Counted from the stretch's first letter, positions 32,579-42,440 are shown. The stretch is DNA of 64,000 bases from Gammaproteobacteria bacterium (GCA_022826885.1 JAJDUB010000073.1:129388-193387); one strand, 5' to 3'. Notes: generated by a model not told the origin, from the letters alone. Translations and numbers: made by a program.

Positions 32579-33724
32579 ATGGCCGTACCGTTAACTCAAC
32601 AACTCCGTATCTCAAAGTACATCCTGGGGAAAAAGCTGCGCGGCGAACGGCGCTTCCCCCTGGTGCTGATGCTGGAACCCCTGTTCCGGTGCAACCTGGC
32701 CTGTTCCGGTTGCGGCAAGATCGATTACCCGGAGGAGATACTGGACAAGCGCCTGAGTTTTGAAGAGTGCATGCAGGCGGTCGATGAATGCGGCGCCCCG
32801 GTCGTGTCCATCGCCGGCGGAGAGCCGCTGATCCACCAGGACATGCCGGAAATAGTGCGCGGGTTTGTCGCCAGAAAGAAATATGTTTACCTGTGCACCA
32901 ACGCCCTGCTGCTCGAACGGCGCATGCAGGACTACTCGCCTTCGCCCTACCTGACTTTTTCCATCCACCTGGACGGCAACCGCGACCGCCATGACGCTTC
33001 CGTATGCCGTTCCGGTGTCTTCGACAAGTGTATCTCGGTCATTAAACAAGCCAGGAACAAAGGTTTCCGGGTGACCATCAACTGTACGCTGTTCCAGGGT
33101 GAAAAAGCCGGGGAAGTGTCTGAGTTCATGGACATGGCCATGGAGCTGGGCGTCGAGGGTGTCACCATATCCCCCGGCTACAGCTATGAACGGGCGCCGC
33201 GCCAGGACGTATTCCTGAAGCGCAAGGAAAGCAAACAACTGTTCAGGGACATCTTCAAGCTGGGAACAGGGAAAAAGTGGCGTTTCAACCAGTCATCCCT
33301 GTACCTGGATTTCCTGGCCGGCAACCAGCAATACCAGTGCACCCCCTGGGGCAATCCCACCCGGAACGTATTCGGCTGGCAGAAACCCTGCTACCTGCTG
33401 GTCGGCGAGGGTTACGCGCCGACCTTCAAGGCCCTGATGGAAGAGACGGAATGGCACAGGTACGGCAACGGGATCAACCCGAAATGCGCCAACTGCATGG
33501 TGCACAGCGGCTATGAAGCGTCCGCCGTGGAAGATGCGATCAAACGTCCATGGGAAGCGCTGAAGGTGGCCCTGCTGGGACCCCGGACAACCGGGGACAT
33601 GACCCCGGAGCTGCCCGTCCTCTACGTAGAGGACGATGCACTGTCAAAACCCAGCCTCGTGTCCGAAATCAAGCCGGCGCCGGTCGTCTTCCACAGCGAT
33701 AAACAGGACAAGCAGGTCGCTTGA
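32579..33724 (+). CDS. hpnH: Hopanoid biosynthesis radical SAM protein HpnH
   Basis: A 381-residue radical SAM enzyme. The cluster motif CNLACSGC has C38, C42 and C45; VVSIAGGEPLIHQDM is the SAM-binding GGE motif, and CTPWGNPTRNVFGWQKPCYLL with CANCMVHSGYEASAV are the HpnH C-terminal signatures. HpnH adds a 5-deoxyadenosyl group to diploptene/hopene, giving adenosylhopane, the first step to C35 hopanoids. It overlaps the hpnB start by four bases. Start ATG 32579 is the first in frame after the divergent promoter region. Confidence 0.97.
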   Translation: MAVPLTQQLRISKYILGKKLRGERRFPLVLMLEPLFRCNLACSGCGKIDYPEEILDKRLSFEECMQAVDECGAPVVSIAGGEPLIHQDMPEIVRGFVARKKYVYLCTNALLLERRMQDYSPSPYLTFSIHLDGNRDRHDASVCRSGVFDKCISVIKQARNKGFRVTINCTLFQGEKAGEVSEFMDMAMELGVEGVTISPGYSYERAPRQDVFLKRKESKQLFRDIFKLGTGKKWRFNQSSLYLDFLAGNQQYQCTPWGNPTRNVFGWQKPCYLLVGEGYAPTFKALMEETEWHRYGNGINPKCANCMVHSGYEASAVEDAIKRPWEALKVALLGPRTTGDMTPELPVLYVEDDALSKPSLVSEIKPAPVVFHSDKQDKQVA

Positions 33725-34842
33725 CGGACTCAGTCTGGCTCGTATTACCGGGAGTCATCCTCTGGGCCGGTATCCTGGCGCTGCCCTGGCTGCCCTGGCG
33801 CAACCGCGAAACACTGGAGGCGGACGGCAACGGGAGCGCAGACCTTTCCGACGTCACCGTGCTGATCCCGGCAAGGAATGAAGCCGGGGTCATAGCCGAC
33901 ACCCTCATTTCCGCAGCCGCACAGGGCCGGGGGCTCGGTATCGTCCTGGTCAACGACCGGTCCGGCGATGCAACCGTGGCCGAAGCCTGCCGGCCGGGCC
34001 TGGAAAACCTGACCATCGTCAACGGCCGCGCCCTGGAACCCGGCTGGAGCGGTAAATTATGGGCCCTGCACCAGGGTCTGCCGTTTGTAAAGACAGAGAC
34101 CATACTGTTGCTGGACGCCGATATCCGCCTCGAACCGGGAACCATTTCCGCGCTCAGGGACAGAATGCGGGAACATGACCTGCACCTGGTGTCGTTGCTC
34201 GCGTTCCTGCGCATGGAATCCTTCTGGGAAAAGCTGCTGATGCCGGCATTCGTTTATTTTTTCAAACTGCTGTATCCGTTTCACCTGTCCAACACGGGCT
34301 CCAGGATGGTCGCCGCGGCGGCCGGCGGCTGCGTCCTGCTGCGCACCGCATCACTGGCGCGGGCAGGCGGATTCGAAGCCATAAAAGGCAGCCTGATCGA
34401 TGATTGCGCGCTGGCCCGCCGGTTCAGGAATGCCGGCCTTGCCACCTGGATCGGCTTGTCGCACTCGGCGCGCAGCGGGCGCAGTTACGACGGTCTCACA
34501 GGCATCTGGAACATGATCGCCAGGACCGCTTACACCCAGTTGCGCCACTCATTCATCCTGCTGGTCCTTTGCACCGCCCTGCTCACCGCCGGCTTCGTGT
34601 TGCCGGTGGCCGGCCTGTTCAGCGCCGACCCCGCCACCCGGATATCGGCCTTTGTCGGGATACTCCTGATGGCCGCGAGTTACCTGCCCACGCTGCGCTA
34701 TTACGGCATGAACCCGGCCTGGAGCGGGGCATTTCCGCTTGCTGGCGCGCTGTACCTGCTGATGACCTGGAGTTCCGCCTGGCGTTACTGGAGCGGCGCC
34801 GGGGCCGGCTGGAAGCAGCGCAGTTACGGCGGTGTGAAATAA
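33721..34842 (+). CDS. hpnB: Hopene-associated glycosyltransferase HpnB
   Basis: A 373-residue GT2-family membrane protein with a TTG start overlapping the hpnH stop (TTGA). N-terminal anchor LVLPGVILWAGILALPWLPW, then VTVLIPARNEAGVIADTL, VLVNDRSGDAT, LLDADIRLEPGTISAL (DxD-like), and the acceptor motif LIDDCALARRFR. The C-terminal third has 3-4 transmembrane segments. HpnB is always found with hopanoid genes and is thought to glycosylate extended hopanoids or their precursors; the exact reaction is not settled. Translationally coupled to hpnH. Confidence 0.95.
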   Translation: MTDSVWLVLPGVILWAGILALPWLPWRNRETLEADGNGSADLSDVTVLIPARNEAGVIADTLISAAAQGRGLGIVLVNDRSGDATVAEACRPGLENLTIVNGRALEPGWSGKLWALHQGLPFVKTETILLLDADIRLEPGTISALRDRMREHDLHLVSLLAFLRMESFWEKLLMPAFVYFFKLLYPFHLSNTGSRMVAAAAGGCVLLRTASLARAGGFEAIKGSLIDDCALARRFRNAGLATWIGLSHSARSGRSYDGLTGIWNMIARTAYTQLRHSFILLVLCTALLTAGFVLPVAGLFSADPATRISAFVGILLMAASYLPTLRYYGMNPAWSGAFPLAGALYLLMTWSSAWRYWSGAGAGWKQRSYGGVK

Positions 34843-34870
34843 TGAGTTTTATTGTCTACTGGGACATTCA

Positions 34871-34893
34871 GGGGACAGAATGTGTCTGTCCCC
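34871..34893. repeat. Short REP palindrome (GGGGACAGA...TCTGTCCCC)
   Basis: 23-base inverted repeat between hpnB and hpnM, of the same family as 9055-9078 and 62967-62991. Confidence 0.75.
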
Positions 34894-34912
34894 GGCGACG
34901 ATGCGGGCTTGA

Positions 34913-35521
34913 ATGAATTGTAAATCACTACTTCTTGCCGTTTTGTTCCTGTTACTGTCCGGTTCCGCGCTCGCTGGAGAGCTGGACGGGCCTGCTGCGA
35001 CCGTAGAGAATTTTCACAACAAGCTGCTCAGCGTGATGCAACGGGCCGAAGAACTGGGTTACCGGGGGCGCTACGAGGAACTGGATCCGTATATCAACGC
35101 CGGTTTCGATATCCCGCTTATCACGAACGTCGTACTGGGCCGCTACCGGGACCAGCTCAATGAAGCGCAGAGAACGGATTTCAACGATTTGTTCAGCCGC
35201 TCCAGCACGGCCACTTACGCGTCCCGTTTCGACGGCTATGACGGCGAGGAATTCCTGGAGTTGTCCCGCGAACCGTTGAAGAGAGGGCGGGTATTGATCA
35301 GGACCGAACTGCGCCGCCCGGACGGCGACCCGGTGTCCCTCGATTACCTGCTGCATGAAAAACAAGGAAAGTGGTATATAATCAGTGTAAGCGCCGACGG
35401 GGTGAACGACCTGTCATTGAAACGGGCTGAATATGCCGCCGTTATCAAAGAAAAAGGTTTTAATGGACTTGTTAAAGAGATATTATCTAAAATTGCCGAT
35501 ATGGAGACAGACACCGAATAG
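34913..35521 (+). CDS. hpnM: HpnM / MlaC-family lipid-binding periplasmic protein
   Basis: A 202-residue protein with signal peptide CKSLLLAVLFLLLSGSALA and the MlaC (Tol-tol-Ttg2) fold: PAATVENFHNKLLSVMQRA, YINAGFDIPLITNVVLGRYRDQ, and DYLLHEKQGKWYIISVSADGVNDLSLKRAEYAAVI (shown in part: KWYIISVSADGVNDLS). HpnM accompanies hopanoid genes and is thought to carry a lipid between membranes, as MlaC does with phospholipids. The mlaA gene follows 28 bases later, so an outer-membrane partner is provided, but mlaFED are not in the window. Confidence 0.92.
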   Translation: MNCKSLLLAVLFLLLSGSALAGELDGPAATVENFHNKLLSVMQRAEELGYRGRYEELDPYINAGFDIPLITNVVLGRYRDQLNEAQRTDFNDLFSRSSTATYASRFDGYDGEEFLELSREPLKRGRVLIRTELRRPDGDPVSLDYLLHEKQGKWYIISVSADGVNDLSLKRAEYAAVIKEKGFNGLVKEILSKIADMETDTE

Positions 35522-35549
35522 TTTTATGAGCCGATGGGGAACAGTCAGA

Positions 35550-36329
35550 ATGACAAATAGAACCAGACCGGAGACTCCGTTTTCCTTACTCGCGGTACTG
35601 CTTGCGGCCGCCCTGCTGACGGGCTGCGCCACCACCGAGACCATTGACGGGGAAATCAACCCGGATCCCTATGAAGATACCAACCGGTCAATGTACCGGT
35701 TCAATGACTATCTCGACCGCAATATTATGATACCCATCGCGGAAAACTATGTGAAAGCCATACCGGAACCGGTGCGCGACGGTATTACGAATTTTTTCGA
35801 TAACCTGGAATACCTGAACGTCATACTGCACTCGTTCCTGCAGGGTAAACTCGGCCAGGGCCTCTCCGACGTAACCCGCTTCGTGGTCAACTCCACCATC
35901 GGACTCGGCGGCCTGATCGACGTCGCCACGGACATGGGACTGGAGGAACATGAAGAAGACTTCGGCCAGACCCTGGCGGTATGGGGAGTCGACCAGGGCG
36001 CTTACCTGTATGTACCTTTCCTCGGCCCGTACACCGCGCGTAACACCCCGGACGAGGCCAGCAGTTACTTTACCAACCCGTTCTCGTATATCTCGACGCT
36101 TTACCTGTTGCCGGTTACGTTCCTGAACCTGCTCAATGACAGGGCAAACCTGCTGGAAGCATCGGAATTCGTGGAGGAGGCATCCATCGATCCCTACTCG
36201 TTTATCCGGGAGGCGTACCTGCAGCAACGCAGGTACCTCATCCATGACGGCAACCCGCCCTCAGAGGGTTATGACGATATATTCACCGAAGGCCTTCCGG
36301 ACGACGAACCGAAACTGGTTATTGAATAA
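35550..36329 (+). CDS. mlaA: MlaA (VacJ) outer-membrane lipoprotein
   Basis: A 259-residue lipoprotein: signal peptide with lipobox LLTGC (cysteine at residue ~27), then DPYEDTNRSMYRFNDYLDRN, the diagnostic MlaA motif, and GLGGLIDVATDMGLEEHEEDFGQTLAVWG and YLYVPFLGPYTARN. MlaA sits in the outer leaflet-facing side of the outer membrane and moves lipids to or from the MlaC-type carrier. The ATG at 35550 is preferred because GGGGA precedes it by 9 bases and the first Met downstream of hpnM (35526) has no ribosome site. Next to HpnM this suggests transport of hopanoid or phospholipid. Confidence 0.95.
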   Translation: MTNRTRPETPFSLLAVLLAAALLTGCATTETIDGEINPDPYEDTNRSMYRFNDYLDRNIMIPIAENYVKAIPEPVRDGITNFFDNLEYLNVILHSFLQGKLGQGLSDVTRFVVNSTIGLGGLIDVATDMGLEEHEEDFGQTLAVWGVDQGAYLYVPFLGPYTARNTPDEASSYFTNPFSYISTLYLLPVTFLNLLNDRANLLEASEFVEEASIDPYSFIREAYLQQRRYLIHDGNPPSEGYDDIFTEGLPDDEPKLVIE

Positions 36330-36333
36330 AACA

Positions 36334-36375
36334 GGGGTCAGAGTAAGAAATTCGAAGAATTTTTACTCTGACCCC
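36334..36375. repeat. REP palindrome (GGGGTCAGAG type)
   Basis: GGGGTCAGAGTAAGAAATTC paired with TTTTACTCTGACCCC. Lies 4 bases after the mlaA stop, between convergent mlaA and an SDR gene. Confidence 0.85.
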
Positions 36376-36390
36376 ATATATCTTCCTTAT

Positions 36391-37206
36391 TCACGCAGAC
36401 GGATGCCAACCAGCGTCCGCCCACAACTCGCCCGAGACGATGGAATTGGAAATCATGAAGCAGATCGCGTCCGCGATCTCGTCCGGGCGGATCAGCCTGC
36501 TGATCTGGGTGTCCGGCAGGATATGGCTTTCTATATAGTCGTCCCCCAGCGCCCGCACCATGGGAGTATCGGTATATCCGGGGTGGATCACGCCGCAGCG
36601 CACGCCGTAATAGATCGCCTCCTTCATCAGCGTCGCCGCCGCGCCTTCCAGGCCCGCCTTGGTGGACGCATAAGACACCTGGCCCTTGACCCCCTGGGAT
36701 GACACAGAGCCGATGAAAATCACGGTGCCCTGCACATGCTCTTCGGGATGCCATTTTTTCAGTCCGCGCAAGTGGCGATCCTCGGCGATACGCGCAATCA
36801 TTTCCATGGCCCAGTACACCGGGGCAAGCAGGTTGATATCCACGACCCGCCTGAATTTCTCCTGTGAATAGATGTCCGCCCTCCCCGTTTCCTTGTTGAT
36901 CTTGACGGCCAGCGCATCCAGCGTGATGCCCGCGGCAGGCACACAAATGCTGACAATTCCGTACTTCTCGCCCATCTCATCAAAAATACGGGTACGGAAC
37001 GAATCATCAGTCACGTCGCCGCGGTAGGCAACGGCGACCTCACTGGTGATTTCATTGTTGATCTGCTCGGCGGCAACCTCCGTCTGTTCCGATTGATCGA
37101 CAATGGCAATTTTCCGGATGCCCCTGCGGGCCAGTTCCAGGGAAACGGCGCGGCCGATACCGCTGGCGCCGCCTGTTACGACCGCAACTCTGTCTTGAAT
37201 TTGCAT
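36391..37206 (-). CDS. SDR-family oxidoreductase
   Basis: A 271-residue classical SDR: VVTGGASGIGRAVSLELARRG (NAD(P) loop TGxxxGIG), catalytic serine in FIGSVSSQGVKGQ, and YASTK as YxxxK. HPGYTDTPMVRALGDD is the substrate/cofactor loop after the active site. The middle is longer than usual, with INKETGRADIYSQEKFRR and RGLKKWHPEEHVQG insertions. Ends WHPSA. Substrate unknown; it lies alone between hopanoid genes and glcB, flanked on both sides by REP palindromes. No partner suggests a pathway. Confidence 0.88.
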   Translation of the reverse strand: MQIQDRVAVVTGGASGIGRAVSLELARRGIRKIAIVDQSEQTEVAAEQINNEITSEVAVAYRGDVTDDSFRTRIFDEMGEKYGIVSICVPAAGITLDALAVKINKETGRADIYSQEKFRRVVDINLLAPVYWAMEMIARIAEDRHLRGLKKWHPEEHVQGTVIFIGSVSSQGVKGQVSYASTKAGLEGAAATLMKEAIYYGVRCGVIHPGYTDTPMVRALGDDYIESHILPDTQISRLIRPDEIADAICFMISNSIVSGELWADAGWHPSA

Positions 37207-37280
37207 TGGCTAACCACCAGGTTTGAATACGACGTGATTATAGCCTGTTTTTGTGCAATGCAAAATATCTTTGGAATAAC

Positions 37281-37382
37281 GGGGTCAGAGTAAGAATTTC
37301 GTCAGAAATTTTACTCTGACCCCTGCATTTCGGGATAGGTGGGGTCAGAGTAAAAATTCTCCGAATTTCTTACTCTGACCCC
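37281..37382. repeat. Two REP palindromes, the second overlapping the glcB stop
   Basis: Copies at 37281-37323 and 37341-37382 (GGGGTCAGAG...CTCTGACCCC). On the minus strand the last codons of malate synthase (GSE plus TAA) are read from the second copy. Confidence 0.85.
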
Positions 37383-39541
37383 TGATCTTTGTACTCCCTC
37401 CGCCGCGTGTGCAATACCCGTTCCGTGTAGCCGTTCGGCTCCTCGCGCCCGCAGAAGACCAGGTCCAGCGCCGCCTGGAACGGGATGCTCCGGTCGAAAT
37501 CGGGGGCCATGTTCTCGTAACGGGGATCTTCGGCATTCTGGTAATCCACCAGGGGCGCCATCTTCCTGAAGGCTTCCACCACCTGGTCCCTGGTCACGAG
37601 ACCGTGATGGAGCCAGTTGGCGATGTGCTGGCTGGAGATACGCAGGGTCGCCCGGTCCTCCATGAGATTGACGTTGTTCACGTCCGGCACCTTGGAACAG
37701 CCTATTCCCTGCTCAATCCAGCGCACCACGTAACCCAGGATGCCCTGGGCATTGTTTTCCAGTTCCCTCCTGATCTCGAAATCGTTGAGCGCGTCCCCGT
37801 CAAGCAGGGGGACCGCCAGCAGGTCGTCCGGATCGACCCGTCTCAGCCGGATCAGTTCGCGCTGGCGCGTACCGACGTTGATGCGGTGGTAATGCATGGC
37901 ATGCAGCGTGGCGGCGGTGGGCGAAGGCACCCAGGCGCTGGTGGCCCCGGCGCGGGGATGGTTCACCTTGACGTCCATCATGGCCGCCATGTTGTCCGGC
38001 TCGGGCCACATGCCCTTGCCGATCTGCGCATGTCTCGGCAACCCGGTGACCATGCCTGTATCCACGTTCCAGTCTTCATAAGCCAGCAGCCACGGCGCGG
38101 TCTTCAACCTGGCCTTGGGCATCATGGGACCGGCTTCCATGCTGGTATGGATCTCATCGGCGGTGCGGTCGAGAAAACCCGTGTTGATGAAGATCACCCT
38201 GTTCTCCGCGACCCGGATGCACTCTTTCAGGTTGACCGTGGTCCTGCGTTCCTCATCCATAATGCCGATCTTGATGGTCAGCCGCTCCAGCCCCAGGGCG
38301 TCCTCCACCCGTTCAAACAGTTCCACGGTAGCGGCCACCTCTTCCGGACCGTGCAGTTTCGGCTTGACGATGTAGATGGAGCCGGTGCGGCTGTTCCTGA
38401 ACCTGCCGTTGCCCAGCAAATCATGTTTTGCCGCCAGCGTGGTCACCATGGCGTCGAGGAACCCCTCCGGTATTTCCCGCCCGCCGGCCGCGGTCACGGC
38501 ATCGGTGTACATGTGCAGGCCCACGTTACGCAACAGCATCAGGGCGCGGCCCGGCAACGTAAGGGTCCTGCCGCCCGGCGACGTGTACCTGCGGTCCTTG
38601 TTCAGGGTGCGCTCGATAACCCCGTCATCCTTCACCACCCTGCGGGTCAGGTCGCCTTTCATAAGGCCCAGCCAGTTGCGGTACACCGCGACCTTGTCGT
38701 CCGCGTCCACCGCCGCCACCGAATCCTCGCAATCCATGATGGCGCTGACGGCCGCTTCCAACTGGATGTCGTAAATGCCGGCCAGGTCGTTGCGGCCTAT
38801 GTAGTAGCCTTCCCCGAGCTTGAGTTCTATGTGCAGGGCGTTATGGCGCAACAGGATGCTGTCCGGGTTCTCCGGGTCGCCGCTGTAGCCGGCAAAACGC
38901 TCGCGCTTGCCCAGGCCGTGCTCGCTGCCGTCGCCCATAATGCCCACCAACTGGCCTGATTTCACCTTGTACTTCACCACGTAGTCGTGGCTGCCCACGG
39001 CCATGGGGGTGGCGCGGTCCAGGAAACGGCGCGCATACTCTATGACCCTGCGGCCGCGCACGGGGTTGTACCTTGCGGTGCGCTTGCAGCCTTCGGTCTC
39101 CGGGATCACGTCGGTGCTGTACAGCGCGTCGTACAGGCTGCCCCAGCGGGCGTTCGACGCGTTCAGGGCATAACGGGAATTATCCACGGGCACCACCAGT
39201 TGCGGCCCCGCGATGCGGGTGATCTCGGCGTCGGCATTGGTGACGCTCACCTTGAAAGGCTCACCCTCAGGCTGGATATATCCAATCTCTTTCAGGAACG
39301 CCTTGTACTCCCCGGCCCGAATTTCCGGGTTGGCCCGGTGCCACCGGTCGATCTTCTCCTGGAGTTCGTCGCGCCGGTCCAGCAATGCCCGGTTCTTCGG
39401 TTCGAGATCGGCGACGATGCCGGACAGCGCTTTCCAGAACCGGTCCGGTTCGACGCCCGTACCCGGCATGATCTCGTCATTGACCAGGTCGTACAGTTGT
39501 CTTGCTATGGAGAGTCCGTGTAATTCGATTCGTTCGTTCAT
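37370..39541 (-). CDS. glcB: Malate synthase G
   Basis: A 723-residue enzyme of normal MSG length. Conserved segments: [34 protein letters not shown]-like central part, [11 protein letters not shown]-like [63 protein letters not shown] with the catalytic arginine, and AGPMMPKA; near the end [31 protein letters not shown] (part shown). It condenses glyoxylate and acetyl-CoA to malate. The isocitrate lyase partner is not in the window. The C-terminus REYKDQGSE and its stop run into the REP at 37341-37382, so the last residues are repeat-derived. Confidence 0.97.
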   Translation of the reverse strand: MNERIELHGLSIARQLYDLVNDEIMPGTGVEPDRFWKALSGIVADLEPKNRALLDRRDELQEKIDRWHRANPEIRAGEYKAFLKEIGYIQPEGEPFKVSVTNADAEITRIAGPQLVVPVDNSRYALNASNARWGSLYDALYSTDVIPETEGCKRTARYNPVRGRRVIEYARRFLDRATPMAVGSHDYVVKYKVKSGQLVGIMGDGSEHGLGKRERFAGYSGDPENPDSILLRHNALHIELKLGEGYYIGRNDLAGIYDIQLEAAVSAIMDCEDSVAAVDADDKVAVYRNWLGLMKGDLTRRVVKDDGVIERTLNKDRRYTSPGGRTLTLPGRALMLLRNVGLHMYTDAVTAAGGREIPEGFLDAMVTTLAAKHDLLGNGRFRNSRTGSIYIVKPKLHGPEEVAATVELFERVEDALGLERLTIKIGIMDEERRTTVNLKECIRVAENRVIFINTGFLDRTADEIHTSMEAGPMMPKARLKTAPWLLAYEDWNVDTGMVTGLPRHAQIGKGMWPEPDNMAAMMDVKVNHPRAGATSAWVPSPTAATLHAMHYHRINVGTRQRELIRLRRVDPDDLLAVPLLDGDALNDFEIRRELENNAQGILGYVVRWIEQGIGCSKVPDVNNVNLMEDRATLRISSQHIANWLHHGLVTRDQVVEAFRKMAPLVDYQNAEDPRYENMAPDFDRSIPFQAALDLVFCGREEPNGYTERVLHTRRREYKDQGSE

Positions 39542-39598
39542 TTTATGATACTGGTTTTTTTTCAGAAAACAGGGTTATACCTTTTATACAATACATCA

Positions 39599-40450
39599 AT
39601 GAGAAAGATACTGCATGAACCCCTGGCGCATTTTTTCGTGGCCGGCGGCCTGATTTTCCTCCTGTATGCCCTGATTGGCCCGGACGACGCCTCCGAGCGG
39701 CGGATCGTCATCGACAACGGCATTATCGAGCGCCTGACGTCCGCTTGGCAACTGCGGGCGAACCGGGAACCGGGGCCGGAAGAACTGGACGGCCTGGTAG
39801 CCGACTACCTGTATGAAGAACTGTTCTCCAGGGAAGCCAGGGCGCTGGGGCTGGAACTGGACGACCCGGTTATCCGGCGCCGGCTGGCGCAGAAAATGAA
39901 CCTGCTTGCAGAGAGCGCGGCCCAGCAGGCCGAACCCGGGGAGGCGGAACTGCTGGCCTGGTATGAGGCGCATCCTGAACTGTACCGCACGCAGGACCGG
40001 CTCGGTTTCAGTCACATCTATTTCAACCACGACCGGCCCGGCGGCAGCGCCGCACAGGACGCGGCCGCGCTGTTGTCCCGTCTTGAAGGAACCGGGGAAA
40101 GCGCCGGAAAGGATATGGGGGACACATTCATGCTGCCCCGTGAATTCACCGACATCGGCCGGTCGCAACTGGGCAGGCTGTTCGGCGACGACTTTGCGGC
40201 AACCCTGTTTACGCTCCCGACCGGACGCTGGCAGGGGCCGGTGGCCTCCGGCTACGGGTACCACCTGGTCTACCTGTACGGCATGCAGGAGGCCGAACCC
40301 ATCTCGTTCAGCGAGAGCAGGACCCGGGTGTTGCAGGACTGGCAGAGAGACAGGTACGAGCAGATGCAAAAAGCCCTGCTGGAAGAGCTGAAAAGCAGGT
40401 ACGAGATAGTCTATACGGAGGAAGCACGAATACGCCTGGGGTCAGAGTAA
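39599..40450 (+). CDS. Parvulin-type peptidylprolyl isomerase, membrane-anchored
   Basis: A 283-residue protein. N-terminus MRKILHEPLAHFFVAGGLIFLLYALIG contains one transmembrane anchor (seen in part: FVAGGLIFLLYALIG). A SurA/PpiD-like helical region follows (PEELDGLVADYLYEELFSREARAL), then a parvulin core: LGFSHIYFNH, DMGDTFMLPREFTDIGRSQLGRLFG, FTLPTGRWQGPVASGYGYHLVYLY. It should assist folding of periplasmic or outer-membrane proteins. ATG 39599 is preferred over the first in-frame start at 39545 because that would place a second hydrophobic stretch before the basic MRK. The final residues RLGSE and stop come from the REP palindrome. Divergent from glcB (gap 57 bases). Confidence 0.87.
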   Translation: MRKILHEPLAHFFVAGGLIFLLYALIGPDDASERRIVIDNGIIERLTSAWQLRANREPGPEELDGLVADYLYEELFSREARALGLELDDPVIRRRLAQKMNLLAESAAQQAEPGEAELLAWYEAHPELYRTQDRLGFSHIYFNHDRPGGSAAQDAAALLSRLEGTGESAGKDMGDTFMLPREFTDIGRSQLGRLFGDDFAATLFTLPTGRWQGPVASGYGYHLVYLYGMQEAEPISFSESRTRVLQDWQRDRYEQMQKALLEELKSRYEIVYTEEARIRLGSE

Positions 40451-40479
40451 GAAATTCGAAGAATTTTTACTCTGACCCC
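40438..40479. repeat. REP palindrome overlapping the parvulin stop
   Basis: GGGGTCAGAGTAAG...TTTTTACTCTGACCCC. It lies between convergent parvulin and argS genes and provides GSE-stop to the former; argS ends 12 bases beyond it. Confidence 0.85.
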
Positions 40480-40490
40480 ACAATTATTTC

Positions 40491-42314
40491 TCACATCCTC
40501 TCCACCACCTCGATACCCAGCAACGACAACCCCAGTTCAAGACGGGCAGCCACAGCCCGGCTCAATACCAGCCGGGAATGCCTCACCTCATCGTCAGCCG
40601 TAAGGATGGGACAGTCTTTCCAGAACCGGCTGTAACAGCCGGCCAGTTCATACAGGTAGCTGCAGATGTTGTGGGAAGACAGTTCCTCCTCGTAACCGGA
40701 AAACAGTTCGGGGAAGGAAACGACCTGCAGCAGGAGCTCCCGCTCCAGTTCATGGGTAATGGCAAGAGCGTCCGGACCTGCCCCGGCAAGATCCAGGCCG
40801 GCCTTCCTGAACAGGCTGGCGATACGCACGTAGCAATACAGGATATAAATCCCCGTGTTGCCCTGGTTGGCGAGCATCTGGTCCCAGTTGAAGGTGTAGT
40901 CCGACTCCGGACGCTGTTTCAGGTCGGCGTACTTGAGCGCGGCAATGGTCAGCTTGCCGACGATCCCGTCCAGTTCCTCTGCGCCGATATCCGGGTTCCG
41001 GTCCAGGGTAAGCGCTTCGCTGCGGCGGCGCCCCTCCGCCAGCAGTTCCCTGATCTTCACCGTGCCGCCGCTCCGGGTCCTGAACCTGGCCTTCCTGGTC
41101 TGCCCGTTATCCCTGATTTCCTGCAGTATCACGCCATAGCCGAGATGCCTTAACGGCACGCTGTCGGGCAACCAGCCCGCCTTCTGCGCCAATGCCCGGA
41201 TCATGCGGAAATGCAACTCCTGGCCGCGATCGGTCACGATGATGATCTGCTGTGCCCCCAGCCGGCCGACCCGGTGCCTGATCCCGGCCAGGTCGGTGGT
41301 CGAATAGTTATAGCCGGCATCGCTTTTCTGCACGATCACCGGGAGCGGGTCGCCGTCAACGTTAAGGAAGCCGTCCAGGTAGGCGCACAAGGCATTATTG
41401 TCTTCTACAAGCAGGCCCTTTTCGGACAACTCACTGATGACCCCGGGCAGATCATCCCGGTAGAAACTCTCCGGGCAATCATGGGAAGCGTCCAGGCTGA
41501 CGTTGAACTCCCAGTACAGGCTATGGCACGCATGCAGGGTCTTGTCCGTCAGCGCCTGCCACACGGCAAGGGACTCCGGGTTGCCGGCCTGCAGGTTGTT
41601 CACTTCTTCCGCGGCGCGGCGCGCAAACTCTCCACTGGAAGCCTTCAGGGCGCTCCCCCTGGCATACAATTCTTCCACCGCCTCCAGCGGCGCGGCCTCC
41701 AGGCCCCCGAGGCCGGAATCGTATTCCTGCTTGATCATCGCAACCAGCACGCCGAAATTGGCGCCCCAGTCCCCGTAATGGTTCTGGCGCAGCACCTCGT
41801 GACCCAGGAATTCCAGCACCCTGGCAATCGAGTCGCCGATGACCGTCGAACGCATGGTGCCCACGTGCAGGTCCTTGGCCAGGTTGGGACTGGAATAGTC
41901 CACCACGATGCGCTGCGGACGCGCCGTCCGTTCGACGCCGCAGCGCGGGTCCGCAAGGGTGCGCGCCAGTTCCGAGAGCAACGCCGTGTCCTTAAGCCGG
42001 ATGTTGATGAAACCGGGTCCGGCAATCTCAATGGACTCTATTATTGCTGGGGACAGATTTGCGGGGATACCGGGGACGGATTTGAAATCCGTCCCCTTCG
42101 CCTCCTTCCGGACGGATTCAACAACCGCCCCGGCAATTTCGCGCGGGCCGGTCTTCTCCCGCTTCGCCAGCAGGAACGCCAGGTTGGACTGGTAGTCACC
42201 GAACTGCCTGTCCTGGCACGGCGCCACCTGGCACTCGAACGCCTGCCCGGAACCCGGAAAACAGTCCGCAACGGCCTTGTTCAATATGTCTTTGATCGAT
42301 TCGATGAAGCTCAT
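40491..42314 (-). CDS. argS: Arginyl-tRNA synthetase, with a REP-derived insertion
   Basis: A 607-residue class I synthetase: SSPNLAKDLHVGTMRSTVIGD contains the HIGH-type motif (HVGT), NHYGDWGANFGVLVAMI and NQGNTGIYILYCYVRIASLFRKA (second half shown) are ArgRS signatures, and the C-terminal DALRxR-like anticodon domain ends VVERM. It charges tRNA-Arg. Residues ~73-89 read KGTDFKSVPGIPANLSPA, encoded by the REP at 42049-42096, just before IIESIEIAGPGFINIRL, a conserved junction in other ArgRS. The insertion is in frame and at the edge of the N-terminal domain, so the enzyme may still function. The gene is essential in bacteria, which supports activity. Confidence 0.96.
   Translation of the reverse strand: MSFIESIKDILNKAVADCFPGSGQAFECQVAPCQDRQFGDYQSNLAFLLAKREKTGPREIAGAVVESVRKEAKGTDFKSVPGIPANLSPAIIESIEIAGPGFINIRLKDTALLSELARTLADPRCGVERTARPQRIVVDYSSPNLAKDLHVGTMRSTVIGDSIARVLEFLGHEVLRQNHYGDWGANFGVLVAMIKQEYDSGLGGLEAAPLEAVEELYARGSALKASSGEFARRAAEEVNNLQAGNPESLAVWQALTDKTLHACHSLYWEFNVSLDASHDCPESFYRDDLPGVISELSEKGLLVEDNNALCAYLDGFLNVDGDPLPVIVQKSDAGYNYSTTDLAGIRHRVGRLGAQQIIIVTDRGQELHFRMIRALAQKAGWLPDSVPLRHLGYGVILQEIRDNGQTRKARFRTRSGGTVKIRELLAEGRRRSEALTLDRNPDIGAEELDGIVGKLTIAALKYADLKQRPESDYTFNWDQMLANQGNTGIYILYCYVRIASLFRKAGLDLAGAGPDALAITHELERELLLQVVSFPELFSGYEEELSSHNICSYLYELAGCYSRFWKDCPILTADDEVRHSRLVLSRAVAARLELGLSLLGIEVVERM
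42049..42096. repeat. REP palindrome inserted in frame within argS
   Basis: GGGGACGGATTT-G-AAATCCGTCCCC at 42072-42096 with a further half-copy GGGGACAGATTT at 42049-42060. Its length keeps the argS frame and adds about 17 residues containing GTDFKSVP, a peptide nearly identical to GTDLKSVP in HpnN. Confidence 0.85.
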
Positions 42315-42440
42315 GTGTCTGGCGCCATTTCAATCTATACCTTCCCTATTGTACAAAGAGTTGCCTCCGACGACACATCTGATCACGTCCATGTACCTGG
42401 ATACCGGCCAATCCATGGCCGGTATGACGGGGAAAGCGCC

